Shown piece after piece: positions 16,655 to 24,906 of a DNA stretch of 64,000 bases. The position numbers and the translations under genes were made by a program. Numbering within the stretch: the first letter of the stretch is position 1; each line of letters begins with the position of its first letter. The stretch lies in the NCBI GenBank assembly GCA_028719205.1, contig JAQUKH010000008.1:23000-86999 (forward strand). Direction: 5' to 3'. Origin of the DNA: a bacterium (GTDB lineage Bacteria > JACRDZ01 > JAQUKH01). Under the pieces are notes generated by a model. The model did not search any database. It was not told the origin of the DNA and saw only the letters and a program-made list of their open reading frames with translations.

Positions 16655-17278
16655 TTAAATCAACTTTTTCTCTTTCAAAAACCCTCTTGCCGCGTCAGAG
16701 GCTGACTCGGATCCATTATCAACCTTTTTTAAAAGTTCCTCATACACCTTTTCATCAATGATCCCGCCTAATTTATCCAGCAATCTTGGAAGCGCGGGAA
16801 ATTTTTTCAAGGTATCTTTTCTTATTACCGGCGCGGCTAAACAAGACAACCCCATTTTCTTTACTTCTTCATTTTTTACCAATTTACTATTGAACCCAAA
16901 CGGTTTCAGCCAGACAAGATTCAATTTTTCCTGATATTCCTGCCGCACAACTTCAAATATTTTATCCTTTTCCGTAAAATCCTTTTTTTTCAGAACTTCA
17001 ATTAAAGCCGCGCCCGTATATTCAACAAAAATATCCAGATCGCCTTTTTCCAAGAGGTCATGCCCCTTTTCATTTTGTTCCAAAACTTTAACTACAGCAG
17101 TAGTTCCTGTTCTCTCCCGGATAAGAATAGCAAGAATCTCTGCTAAGATCATTGACTCGGAATTTTTCTCCTGCCCGATATAAATTGTTTTTCCCACACA
17201 GGCTAATGACATATCTATGCATATAATATTCATTAACAATAAACATAAAGACATAAAAACAACTGTTTTACTTTTCAT
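16655..17278 (-). CDS. OpuAC-type glycine betaine-binding protein, internally shortened
   Basis: A 207-residue secreted protein. After the signal peptide, KTIYIGQEKNSESMILAEIL, DLDIFVEYTGAAL and LKPFGFNS are typical of OpuC/ProX osmoprotectant-binding proteins (about 270-300 residues). The segment that usually follows (the second-lobe half) is missing: the sequence passes quickly to the family's C-terminal helix (LLDKLGGIIDEKVYEELL). It is open without a frameshift. No permease is present. The start at 17278 has a good site (agaggtgg), and it overlaps the SPASM gene by 4 bp. Confidence 0.8.
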   Translation of the reverse strand: MKSKTVVFMSLCLLLMNIICIDMSLACVGKTIYIGQEKNSESMILAEILAILIRERTGTTAVVKVLEQNEKGHDLLEKGDLDIFVEYTGAALIEVLKKKDFTEKDKIFEVVRQEYQEKLNLVWLKPFGFNSKLVKNEEVKKMGLSCLAAPVIRKDTLKKFPALPRLLDKLGGIIDEKVYEELLKKVDNGSESASDAARGFLKEKKLI

Positions 17279-18183
17279 TTTTCCACCTCTTTTAAGCACA
17301 TCAGGTCCGGCCTGTTAAAATTCCCGTCATAAAAATAACTCCGCCCGCGGCACCCGCCCTGGCACCAGCTTACAAGCGCGCAGGAAATACATTTTTGAGG
17401 CAAAAAAGAAACCTGTTTTTGGAGAATAGGCGCTTTATTCTTCCAGATCTCTTTTAAAGTTTCATTTTTAAGATCCCCCAATTCTATATCTATCGAGGAA
17501 CAGCCATATACCTTTCCGTCCTGCCTCACATAGGCTACCGCGCTTCCCGCCTGGCAGCCATTATATACCCCGCTTGTTATAACCGCTGTATCTCTTTCCG
17601 GATAAAATACCGAGCTTATAAAAAAATCCCTTATCACGAGTTCAATATTTTTTTCCCAATACTTTATCTTCTGAGAAATTATTTTCTTAAATTTATCCAA
17701 CCTTTGCTTTTCTATCGTAAAAACGATACTATCTTTTACGCATTTCCAGCTGTTAAAATTATTAACGATAAATCTTCCAAACGACCTATCGACAGCCCTG
17801 TCTATTATACTAGTTATATCCTCAAAATTATTTTTAGTTACAAAAGCACTGACCGCTCTTTTCTTTTTTAAAGCAACCGGCAGCTTTTGTTCATTAAAAT
17901 CGCCTTCCAGTATTTCCGGCCCGAAAACAAAACATTCCACAAGATCCTGTATCTCAGGTTTTTCCAGAAAGGCAGGGTATTTACTCTCTAAAAATAAAAA
18001 CACCTTTATCCCTTTAGCCTTTGCTTCAGATAAAATAAAAGTAATACTTTTTTCTTTATCCTCAAACGCCCCCCTGATCGCCAATTGGAATATTCCGCTT
18101 GAGATTATCTTTTTACCAACGGATAAAATATCTTCTTCCCGTTCAGGCAGATCCCATTCTAATCTAAGCGGGGTTCTTAACAT
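17275..18183 (-). CDS. GeoRSP-type SPASM-domain protein lacking the radical SAM cluster
   Basis: A 302-residue protein whose C-terminal half is a SPASM domain (CQAGSAVAYVRQDGKVYGC, LGDLKNETLKEIW, CISCALVSWCQGGC) that binds auxiliary Fe-S clusters. The N-terminal region aligns in position with a TIM-barrel rSAM domain, yet where CX3CX2C should occur there is only LRLEWDLPEREED, so no SAM cleavage is expected. This matches the 'SPASM domain protein' component of GeoRSP systems. It overlaps the active radical SAM gene by 20 bp and shares its C-terminal NFNRPD motif, so the two probably form a heterodimer. Confidence 0.85.
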   Translation of the reverse strand: MLRTPLRLEWDLPEREEDILSVGKKIISSGIFQLAIRGAFEDKEKSITFILSEAKAKGIKVFLFLESKYPAFLEKPEIQDLVECFVFGPEILEGDFNEQKLPVALKKKRAVSAFVTKNNFEDITSIIDRAVDRSFGRFIVNNFNSWKCVKDSIVFTIEKQRLDKFKKIISQKIKYWEKNIELVIRDFFISSVFYPERDTAVITSGVYNGCQAGSAVAYVRQDGKVYGCSSIDIELGDLKNETLKEIWKNKAPILQKQVSFLPQKCISCALVSWCQGGCRGRSYFYDGNFNRPDLMCLKEVEK

Positions 18184-19192
18184 CGTCCTCCTTCCAGCAA
18201 TGCGGGTCAGGCTGGTTGAAATCGCCGGACATCGCGTAGGCCCTCGCGCTGCACCCGCCTAAACACTCTTCATAACTTTCACATGAAACACATTTACCTT
18301 TGGCTTCTTTATTCCTGAGTTTCAGTAAGACCGGAGAATTTTTCCACAGATCCGATATGTCTTCCTTTAAAATATTCCCTATTGAAACCGGCATAAAACC
18401 GCAGGGGGTAACATCACCGTTAGGTTTAATCGCGAGTGATAGTTTCCCGCAACTGCTTCCCGGAACAATTGTTTTCTCCCTTCCCCCAAATTCCTTTAAA
18501 AGACAGATGACAGGGTCATCCAATGAAACTATAATATCTGAAACTTCTTTTTTCTTTATCAAAATATTCTTGTAAAATTCCATCCACTCCTGAGGAGTCA
18601 GGTCCAATTCATCACGATTTATAAATCCTGATCCGCTGCATTTATAATTATGAAAAGTAACTTTTTTAACGCCTAGTTTTCTAACGAGATCAATAAGCTC
18701 GCTGAAGTTTTTGTAATTTATTTTACTTATTACGGATGATACGGCAACATCAATATTATTTTTCTTTAATAGTTCGATCGCCGTAACTGCTTTTCTAAAA
18801 CTCCCTTTCTTGTTGCGAAAATTATCATGTTCTTCTTCCCGCGCGCTGTCTAAACTTATTTCAACTTTTGAAATTCTGCTTTCCTTGACTTTTTTAACAA
18901 TTTCCTCGTCAACCAGAAAACCATTAGTAGAAACACTTATATGGAGCCCGTTCTCCCGCGCGAATAACGCGATATCAAATATATCTTTTTTAAGAAAAGG
19001 CTCTCCACCGCCGAAATTAGCAAAATAGATCTTAGCCGCGACAAGCTTTTTAACTATTTCCTTATTCTCCTCTGTCGATAATTCTGAATATTTTTCCAGC
19101 CTTGAATAACAATGTTTGCAGTTAAAATTGCAGTGAACGGATAAACTCCAATTCACCAGGAGCGGGGTATTAGGTATTTTTGTTTTCATCAT
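18164..19192 (-). CDS. GeoRSP-type radical SAM/SPASM maturase
   Basis: A 342-residue radical SAM enzyme. The SAM cluster Cys residues 21, 25 and 28 lie in HCNFNCKHC; GGGEPFLKKD and STNGFLV are further rSAM motifs. The C-terminal SPASM domain has CGKLSLAIKPNGDVTPC, IGNILKEDISDLW, CVSCESYEECLGGC and a final Cys in DPHC. Enzymes of this class modify ribosomally made peptides or proteins by C-H activation. The directly adjacent PqqD-like gene supplies the recognition domain. The substrate is not evident. Confidence 0.9.
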   Translation of the reverse strand: MMKTKIPNTPLLVNWSLSVHCNFNCKHCYSRLEKYSELSTEENKEIVKKLVAAKIYFANFGGGEPFLKKDIFDIALFARENGLHISVSTNGFLVDEEIVKKVKESRISKVEISLDSAREEEHDNFRNKKGSFRKAVTAIELLKKNNIDVAVSSVISKINYKNFSELIDLVRKLGVKKVTFHNYKCSGSGFINRDELDLTPQEWMEFYKNILIKKKEVSDIIVSLDDPVICLLKEFGGREKTIVPGSSCGKLSLAIKPNGDVTPCGFMPVSIGNILKEDISDLWKNSPVLLKLRNKEAKGKCVSCESYEECLGGCSARAYAMSGDFNQPDPHCWKEDDVKNPA

Positions 19193-19496
19193 AAATCAAC
19201 CAGCCTTCTTTTAAAAGCCGGCTTAGAAAAAAATTAATATCTTCTTTTAATGTTTTCTCATCCGTCTCAAAATTTTCAAGGATCTTTGAAACTATCTCAT
19301 CTTCTCCCATGGTCCCGTCAGACAGCATCCATATTTTGCTGGCCACATAATTTAACTGGTGGACCATATCGGCAATAACCAAAGTTATTACCGCGTCCTC
19401 TGAAACATCCTCGCCGTTTCCCGCTCTTTTCAATAGTTCTTCTTCTTCGATCTCAATTCTCCAGACGATTTCAGGATTACGTTTGATTTTTTTCAT
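19170..19496 (-). CDS. PqqD-like peptide chaperone (RiPP recognition element)
   Basis: A 108-residue protein (ATG at 19496; a TTG at 19508 would add four residues). The region DMVHQLNYVASKIWMLSDG through LLKEGWLIYDE has the PqqD winged-helix pattern that binds leader peptides and presents them to the partner radical SAM enzyme. An N-terminal extension of about 35 residues contains an acidic helix (IEEEELLKRAG). It overlaps the rSAM gene by 23 bp, strongly suggesting a stoichiometric complex. The GeoRSP assignment follows from the PqqD, rSAM/SPASM and SPASM-only triad. Confidence 0.88.
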   Translation of the reverse strand: MKKIKRNPEIVWRIEIEEEELLKRAGNGEDVSEDAVITLVIADMVHQLNYVASKIWMLSDGTMGEDEIVSKILENFETDEKTLKEDINFFLSRLLKEGWLIYDENKNT

Positions 19497-19508
19497 AGGA
19501 ATTCCCAA

Positions 19509-20720
19509 TTATGGTTTTTTACCGGAGCTATCGGTCTTCGCGGTTTTTATCTTTGATAATTCCAATAATTTATATGAAAGTTTCGCAACACAATACTGAA
19601 ATGAATATGCTAATTTATTATTTTCAAGAAATGAACTTACTTCAGCGGATTTCTTAAAATCCATTAAACGTTTTAATCTGGTTTTTAGAACATAATCATT
19701 GCTCCCGTTAACCGCTATTATGACCCGCGCTACCAGCGGATCCTGATATGAAAGCCTGTTTTTCATATCCCATATTTTCTCATATGCTTTAAAAAAATCA
19801 TATTCTTTTTTATTTTTGATTTCCAACTCTTCTATTTTATTTTGTTCAAATTTACTGATAGCGACAAAAGTTGAATCCTTTTTCTTATCCCTTACCATTT
19901 TCAAAGCCATACTGCAATATCCTCTGCTTAATTGTATCATTTCATAAGACCGGACAAAATCTTTTTGCATATCTTTTTCCGCCATATCCCTGTATTTTAA
20001 ACCCTGGTTAAAATACCATTGTATTTCCTCATTCCCGCTCTCGAGTATACTGTCCATATCATCTTTTACAAGCTCATCCAAATCCACGACCTTTTCCTTT
20101 ATAATACCCTCTATCGCGGGATATAATTCCTCCACACTAAGTTTCATAGCACTCAATAAACAATCCACCGCGAATGAAATAGAATCCTGAGCGGAAATAT
20201 ATTCCTTACGTTTAGCTTCCGCGCGCGCGTTTTCGTATGATACCCTGGCCTGCTGGAATAACTCTTTCAATTTCACGCTGAACCCGGTAAAATCATTATT
20301 AAAATAAAGCCTGTTGCAGCATTCAAATAATATATCAAGCTGCTGCATCCTGTTTTCCACTTTACTTTTCAGGTCATTTGATTCATAATTTGATAAATTA
20401 AAAACTTTATTCGCAAAATCTTCAGCAAACTCTATTTTTTTAATAGCCTGATCAAATTCTCCCTTTTCGATATATCCCTTAGCCTGGGAGGTAAATTCAA
20501 TCGCTTTTTTCAGAGTTAAATGATAATCTCCGTTATAAAATTCAGAAATCATAATTTCATACTCGATCAATTCTTCCAGCGCAGTCATCTTTGATTTAAC
20601 CATTTCTTTTATATTGGAAGTATCAATACTTTCATTGCTGTAATTGTCCTGGGAATACACAATAAACGCGGGATTTAAAACAAAAATAAAAATAAGGCTG
20701 AATATGAAAATTCTCTTCAT
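19509..20720 (-). CDS. Secreted alpha-helical protein of unknown function
   Basis: I do not recognise a family for this 403-residue protein. A signal peptide (MKRIFIFSLIFIFVL...) leads into an almost entirely helical, charged sequence with repeats reminiscent of TPR-like hairpins (EKGEFDQAIKKIEFAEDFA, AKRKEYISAQDSISFAVD). It has few Cys residues (a CC pair near 140 and scattered singles). It stands directly between trkH and the PqqD gene with a gap of a few bases, so it could be a partner or even a substrate of the maturase. Start could also be ATG at 20738. Confidence 0.75.
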   Translation of the reverse strand: MKRIFIFSLIFIFVLNPAFIVYSQDNYSNESIDTSNIKEMVKSKMTALEELIEYEIMISEFYNGDYHLTLKKAIEFTSQAKGYIEKGEFDQAIKKIEFAEDFANKVFNLSNYESNDLKSKVENRMQQLDILFECCNRLYFNNDFTGFSVKLKELFQQARVSYENARAEAKRKEYISAQDSISFAVDCLLSAMKLSVEELYPAIEGIIKEKVVDLDELVKDDMDSILESGNEEIQWYFNQGLKYRDMAEKDMQKDFVRSYEMIQLSRGYCSMALKMVRDKKKDSTFVAISKFEQNKIEELEIKNKKEYDFFKAYEKIWDMKNRLSYQDPLVARVIIAVNGSNDYVLKTRLKRLMDFKKSAEVSSFLENNKLAYSFQYCVAKLSYKLLELSKIKTAKTDSSGKKP

Positions 20721-20784
20721 GGGTATACTCTTACTCATTATATTATGATATCATTTTTTATAAAATAATACTATTTGAAAATAT

Positions 20785-22302
20785 TTAATTTATCTTTTTA
20801 TTTTTTGGTATGCAAAAATTAATCAAAACACCAAAAAGAGTAAGAACAGAAACAAATTCCAACCGGCCGATCCACATTTCAATAATATAAACAATTTTCA
20901 GCGGGTTAGGCATAGCAGGCGAAGTTATACCGCAAGACAAACCTGTGTTGCTTCCCGCGGAGACGGATTCAAAAAATGCCTCGATCGCGGAATAACCATA
21001 ATACATTCCAAATATTGTTCCAACAAAATATGTTACCATATAAAGCAAAATGATCATCATCGCGTTTTTAACAAGCGCGTTATCTAAAACAATATCTCGG
21101 ATATGATGGAACTTTTGTGCGATCACGGATGATTCCGGTGAAATATATCTTCTTATTTCCTGAAGCAGGCTTTTGCAAACTATACCTACACGCAGGCCTT
21201 TAAAACCGCCGCCGGTAGAACAGGCACTGGCACCGATAGACATCGCGACAGTGACTCCCATCATGGAAAGAGGCCCCCATTCTTTAACAAATTGCCTCGT
21301 GTAAATAGACATAGTCCCTGTAGTAGTATGTCCGGATACAATTATAAAAAATGCCTTGCGAAAATTCATAAAAAACCCGGGGTATGTCTTTGCCTGAATT
21401 AATCCCCACATTAAAATTATAAATGAAAGCGATAAAGTAGCTATAAAAGACCTTATCTCAATGTTTTTTAAAATTTCCTTCCTTTGGCCATTCCAAATAA
21501 CGTAATGAAGGGCGAAATTAAACGATCCTATAATTGAAAAAACAGTAGAAACCGCGTCAATCCAATAATTATGATAATAAACAATATTCTGGCTCTGCGG
21601 GGTAAAACCCCCGGTACTCCACGCGCCCATAAAAAGACAGGACCCGTGATAAATCGATTTCCAAAATGACAGCCCGTCAAAAAGTTCAACAATGCTAAAA
21701 AATACCGTACCGATAACTAAATATGAAAGGCTGATCATCCAGATAGCCCTTGAGGTCTGGGCCACATTAGGCAGAAGTTTTTCTTCTCTTCCTTCACCTA
21801 CATACAATTTAAACATCCCGCTGCCCCCGCCTGCCATAAAACTAAGCGCGACAACTACTATCCCCTGCCCGCCGCAATAAGTCAAAATATGCCTGTAAAA
21901 ATTAAGCCCGTAAGAAACATGATCCAGGTCATTCATTAAAAAAAGCCCGGTCGTTGTAAAACCGCTCATTACATCAAAACATGCGTCTAAATACGAGCCC
22001 ATAACCCCGCCAAGATAATAAGGGATCGCCGCCAGGCACATTGCCAATATCCAGCTAAAACCCACCGCGGCCAAACCTTGTGTCCAGGTAGGTGTTTTAT
22101 CAGTACGGCAGGATATCATTAGTAAAAAACCAAAAATTATTGATATTGAACCTCCTAAAACCAGATCAAGCCCCGGATTCCATTCTTTTAAAAAAAAGCA
22201 GACTATCGCGGGGATAAACAGGACAACACCTACACCTGAAATAATCTTAGAGGTTACAAAACCTATAATTTTTAAATCATCAATATCAGCCTTCGGACTC
22301 AT
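20785..22302 (-). CDS. trkH: Trk-type potassium uptake membrane subunit
   Basis: A 505-residue polytopic transporter with four pore-loop repeats visible as GFTTTGLF, AWSTGGFTP, ACSTGGGFKGLR and SAGSNTGLS; the Gly residues line the K+ selectivity filter. About ten transmembrane helices are seen. K+ (or Na+) import is driven by membrane potential and gated by the cytoplasmic TrkA ring encoded upstream in the same operon. Its start overlaps the OB-fold gene by 17 bp. Confidence 0.93.
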   Translation of the reverse strand: MSPKADIDDLKIIGFVTSKIISGVGVVLFIPAIVCFFLKEWNPGLDLVLGGSISIIFGFLLMISCRTDKTPTWTQGLAAVGFSWILAMCLAAIPYYLGGVMGSYLDACFDVMSGFTTTGLFLMNDLDHVSYGLNFYRHILTYCGGQGIVVVALSFMAGGGSGMFKLYVGEGREEKLLPNVAQTSRAIWMISLSYLVIGTVFFSIVELFDGLSFWKSIYHGSCLFMGAWSTGGFTPQSQNIVYYHNYWIDAVSTVFSIIGSFNFALHYVIWNGQRKEILKNIEIRSFIATLSLSFIILMWGLIQAKTYPGFFMNFRKAFFIIVSGHTTTGTMSIYTRQFVKEWGPLSMMGVTVAMSIGASACSTGGGFKGLRVGIVCKSLLQEIRRYISPESSVIAQKFHHIRDIVLDNALVKNAMMIILLYMVTYFVGTIFGMYYGYSAIEAFFESVSAGSNTGLSCGITSPAMPNPLKIVYIIEMWIGRLEFVSVLTLFGVLINFCIPKNKKIN

Positions 22303-22786
22303 TTTCTTTTGCCCTCTTCCTTAAAAACAATTCAACACCTAATAAAATAACCGCCAATAAAAACACACCTATAGTTGTTTTAAGTTTTATATTATCAACC
22401 GGGTGCGAAACGCTTTCACCTTTTTTTAAAACACAGAAATTGTCCAAATGAATATCCGTTTCACCCATATGTTCGATACACGCGCGGTTGAATCTCCCTG
22501 TGATCTGCACAAAATCCCCTTTATGGCTGTAATCCCCGGGATGAGAAAGCTCTGCAACCGATTTTTCAGGAACCCAAATGCCGATAGCGTTAACGCCGTC
22601 GGAAACATTTATCCAGACAAAATCGCCTTTATGGAAAATATCCCCGATAACTTCACCCTTGATAGCAACTTCTTTCAGGTCATTTTCTTTCGCATTTTCA
22701 ATAAGATCAGTTACTGAGATAAAGGCATACGCGCTTGATATATAAAAAAATATAATTAAGAAAATAAATAAAGATATTCTTCTCAT
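22286..22786 (-). CDS. OB-fold membrane protein linked to Trk
   Basis: A 166-residue protein with a signal peptide (ends near residue 21), an extracytoplasmic OB-like domain (VAIKGEVIGDIFHKGDFVWINVSDG ... KGDFVQITGRFNRACI; described in pieces) and a C-terminal transmembrane helix (about 137-155) followed by a basic tail. So it is anchored in the inner membrane with the OB domain in the periplasm. Family function unknown. It overlaps the small ORF upstream by 4 bp and trkH downstream by 17 bp, suggesting it belongs to the K+ transport complex. Confidence 0.78.
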   Translation of the reverse strand: MRRISLFIFLIIFFYISSAYAFISVTDLIENAKENDLKEVAIKGEVIGDIFHKGDFVWINVSDGVNAIGIWVPEKSVAELSHPGDYSHKGDFVQITGRFNRACIEHMGETDIHLDNFCVLKKGESVSHPVDNIKLKTTIGVFLLAVILLGVELFLRKRAKENESEG

Positions 22787-22911
22787 CTTGAAAGGATCTC
22801 CGCTATCATAGATACGAATGCCATTAACAGAAATAAAGCAAGAGCAAACCCGATCTCTGTTAAAATTCCCAAGAAAATATTTTTTAACAAACTATTTCCA
22901 TTATTTGACAT
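22783..22911 (-). CDS. 42-residue single-span membrane peptide (overlooked small ORF)
   Basis: Between trkA and the OB-fold gene an open frame of 43 codons starts ATG at 22911, 5 bp after the trkA stop, and ends TGA at 22783-22785, overlapping the next ATG (ATGA). The peptide begins MSNNGNSLLKNIFLG and continues as a hydrophobic helix (FALALFLLMAFVSMIAEIL) with Arg at the end. The overlap architecture on both sides argues that it is translated. It could be a small Trk accessory subunit; with no Cys and no leader/core look it is a poor RiPP precursor. Confidence 0.72.
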   Translation of the reverse strand: MSNNGNSLLKNIFLGILTEIGFALALFLLMAFVSMIAEILSR

Positions 22912-22915
22912 ATTT

Positions 22916-23581
22916 TTATTTTATTTTTCCTATTAGAGAAGTAAGAAGAGATTGTTCGTTTTCAACTGAGGTTAGCGCGATAACATCGTCCCCCGGGGTG
23001 AGAACTGTTTCGCCTTTTGGAATAATAATATCTCCACCGCGTATAATACTGACCAAAACAGAGTTTGGCGGCAGAATAATATCTTTTATCATTTTACCAA
23101 CGGCCGGTGAATCATCACTTAAGTCAACTCTGACCAGTGAAATATTGCCCTTTTTAAAACTTAGTAAGTTTATAAAATCATCCAGGGAAACTTCTTCCTC
23201 TACGATCCTTGCGATAATAGTGGTACTGTTAACCGGAACATCAACACCCAACTCAGAAAATATTGCTTCATTATTCGGATTGTTAACACGGGCTACAGTG
23301 CGCAAAACATTGTATCCTGTTTTTGCAAGCTGGCACGCCACAAAATTATCCTCATCACTGCCTGTAACTGCGGCTAATACAGACGCCTTCGAGATACCCG
23401 CTTGTTCCAGAATACCAATATCGCAGCCATCTCCGTTTATTACCATTGTATCAATTTCCTGGGCAATTTCTTCACATCGAGCCCTATCCTTCTCTATCAA
23501 AGTAACACTAAGCCCGTCCTTAACCAGCTTTTTAACCAGATAATATCCGACTTTTCCGCCTCCGACAACTACAATATTCAT
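22916..23581 (-). CDS. trkA: TrkA-type RCK regulatory subunit (second copy)
   Basis: A 221-residue protein with an N-terminal Rossmann fold (VVVGGGKVGYYLVKKL, GxGxxG-like NAD(H) site, acidic residue in IEKDRARCEE) and a C-terminal TrkA-C domain (about 140-220, PAVGKMIKDIILP, VLTPGDDVIAL). It gates TrkH in response to nucleotides. It is 4 bp from the other trkA. Two single-RCK proteins here replace the tandem-RCK TrkA of enterobacteria. Confidence 0.92.
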   Translation of the reverse strand: MNIVVVGGGKVGYYLVKKLVKDGLSVTLIEKDRARCEEIAQEIDTMVINGDGCDIGILEQAGISKASVLAAVTGSDEDNFVACQLAKTGYNVLRTVARVNNPNNEAIFSELGVDVPVNSTTIIARIVEEEVSLDDFINLLSFKKGNISLVRVDLSDDSPAVGKMIKDIILPPNSVLVSIIRGGDIIIPKGETVLTPGDDVIALTSVENEQSLLTSLIGKIK

Positions 23582-23585
23582 AATT

Positions 23586-24248
23586 TTACTCCACTGAGTC
23601 AGTATAAAAATAATCCGCGTATTTTGTAATTTTATCCGATTTTATCATCGCGTAAATTATATCATTTTTGTTAATAACATAATCTCTTTCCGCCATATTC
23701 AATTTTTTTTCTTTTTTAACAAGAATGATCCTGAATTCATTCTTTTTTTCAACCTGTTCAATAGTTTTTCCGATTAAAGCTTCGGTAGGCAGAAAATTTA
23801 TTAATTTAATATCCCCATTTTCCATAACACTTGAATCACTGGAATAATTTGTCTGGATAATCTTATTCCTCATTAATTTAGCTATCAAGGTCGTCCCGCC
23901 AACTACATCCAGCCCTAATTTTAAATATGTTTTTTCTCTGCCGGGATCATAAATCCTGGTAACTATTTTTTTTATTTTAAAAATTCCCTTCGCGACCTGG
24001 GCAGCCATAATATTTGTATTGTCACGATTTGTTACCGCCGCGAAAGCATCTGCTTTCTCTATTCCAGCCTCCAATAGAGCATTTTTATCAAAACCGCTTC
24101 CGACAACAGTAACCCCGTTAAATCCCGCGCCAAGACGGCTGAATGAATCAGGATTTTTGTCAACAACTACGACATTATGTCCGTCCTTAGCTAAAATACA
24201 AGCTAACTGGGCGCCGACACGGCCGCATCCTACAACAATAATATACAT
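23586..24248 (-). CDS. trkA: TrkA-type RCK regulatory subunit (first copy)
   Basis: A 220-residue RCK protein: VVGCGRVGAQLACILA at the N-terminus (Rossmann Gly motif), VVVDKNPDSFSRL with the ribose-binding Asp, and a TrkA-C domain from about residue 140 (LIGKTIEQVEKKNEF, YVINKNDIIYAMI). It is the first gene of the long operon behind the promoter at 24.3 kb, with aagga ahead of the ATG. It probably forms mixed rings with the second copy. Confidence 0.92.
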   Translation of the reverse strand: MYIIVVGCGRVGAQLACILAKDGHNVVVVDKNPDSFSRLGAGFNGVTVVGSGFDKNALLEAGIEKADAFAAVTNRDNTNIMAAQVAKGIFKIKKIVTRIYDPGREKTYLKLGLDVVGGTTLIAKLMRNKIIQTNYSSDSSVMENGDIKLINFLPTEALIGKTIEQVEKKNEFRIILVKKEKKLNMAERDYVINKNDIIYAMIKSDKITKYADYFYTDSVE

Positions 24249-24290
24249 AAATTTTTCCTTAAAAAATATTCCGAGTATTTTAAATTAAAA

Positions 24291-24318
24291 ATTATATACC
24301 CAAAGCCCGATTTGTCAA
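24291..24318 (-). promoter_or_regulatory. Promoter of the trkA-GeoRSP operon
   Basis: Minus strand TTGACA (24313-24318), 16-nt spacer, TATAAT (24291-24296); a leader of about 35 nt precedes trkA. No other strong promoter was noticed before 13.9 kb, and gene spacing is tight throughout. Confidence 0.82.
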
Positions 24319-24337
24319 GAATAAAATGAAAAACCAC

Positions 24338-24366
24338 TTGACAAACATAGTTGTTTTAACTATAAT
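24338..24366 (+). promoter_or_regulatory. Consensus promoter of the DUF2155 gene
   Basis: TTGACA (24338-24343), exactly 17 nt, TATAAT (24361-24366): a perfect sigma70 consensus. It is back-to-back with the trkA promoter, the two -35 boxes only 19 bp apart, so a regulator bound between them could affect both. Confidence 0.9.
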
Positions 24367-24413
24367 TTTTTCAATTTAAATTATTAATATGAACCCTAAA
24401 AAGGAGCGGTAAA

Positions 24414-24902
24414 ATGTTAAATAATAGAAGTAAAATATTAAAAACAGCATATGTGGGACTATGCTTATGCTTTTTGGCTTCATGCCAGAATAAAGAAAAA
24501 GTATCTGAGAAACAACAGGGAATGCAGCAAATGCAACAATTTCCTCAGGCAGTTCCCGGAGCTGGAAGTACGTGGAAAGCGGTAAAGTTAATTGCAAAAG
24601 ACAAAACAAATCCAAATGATAAGGGCAAAGAATTCGACGTGGAAATAGGCGGTAATGCCGTTTTGATCCCAAATTCAAAACTAAAGATCAAAGTTGAAGA
24701 ATTTTTTCCTGATTTTTTTATGGATGAACAAAATAAAATGGCGTCTAAAAGCATTTCTTTAACCAACCCGGCCGTAGCTATTACAGTAGAAGAAGAAGGA
24801 AAACCTGCGTATCATGGATGGTTGTTCGCTAAATATCCTGATGTCCACGCATTCCCTCACGAAACAATAAGCATCAATTTGAAAGATTATATTAAAAAAT
24901 AA
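24414..24902 (+). CDS. DUF2155 family lipoprotein
   Basis: A 162-residue protein with a lipoprotein signal (LCFLASC, Cys near 24). A Gln/Met-rich linker (residues 35-48) precedes the DUF2155 core: WKAVKLIAKDK, KEFDVEIGG, SKLKIKVEEFFPDF, AITVEEEGKPAYHGWLFAKYPDVHAF. The family is common in alpha- and deltaproteobacteria with unknown function. A good ribosome binding site (aaggagcgg) precedes the ATG. Monocistronic and convergent with the SLBB gene. Confidence 0.8.
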   Translation: MLNNRSKILKTAYVGLCLCFLASCQNKEKVSEKQQGMQQMQQFPQAVPGAGSTWKAVKLIAKDKTNPNDKGKEFDVEIGGNAVLIPNSKLKIKVEEFFPDFFMDEQNKMASKSISLTNPAVAITVEEEGKPAYHGWLFAKYPDVHAFPHETISINLKDYIKK

Positions 24903-24906
24903 GAAG

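Noticed and set aside
22783-22911. The 42-aa peptide as RiPP precursor of the GeoRSP system
   Set aside because: It looks like a plain transmembrane helix with no Cys and no leader/core boundary, and sits far from the PqqD gene.
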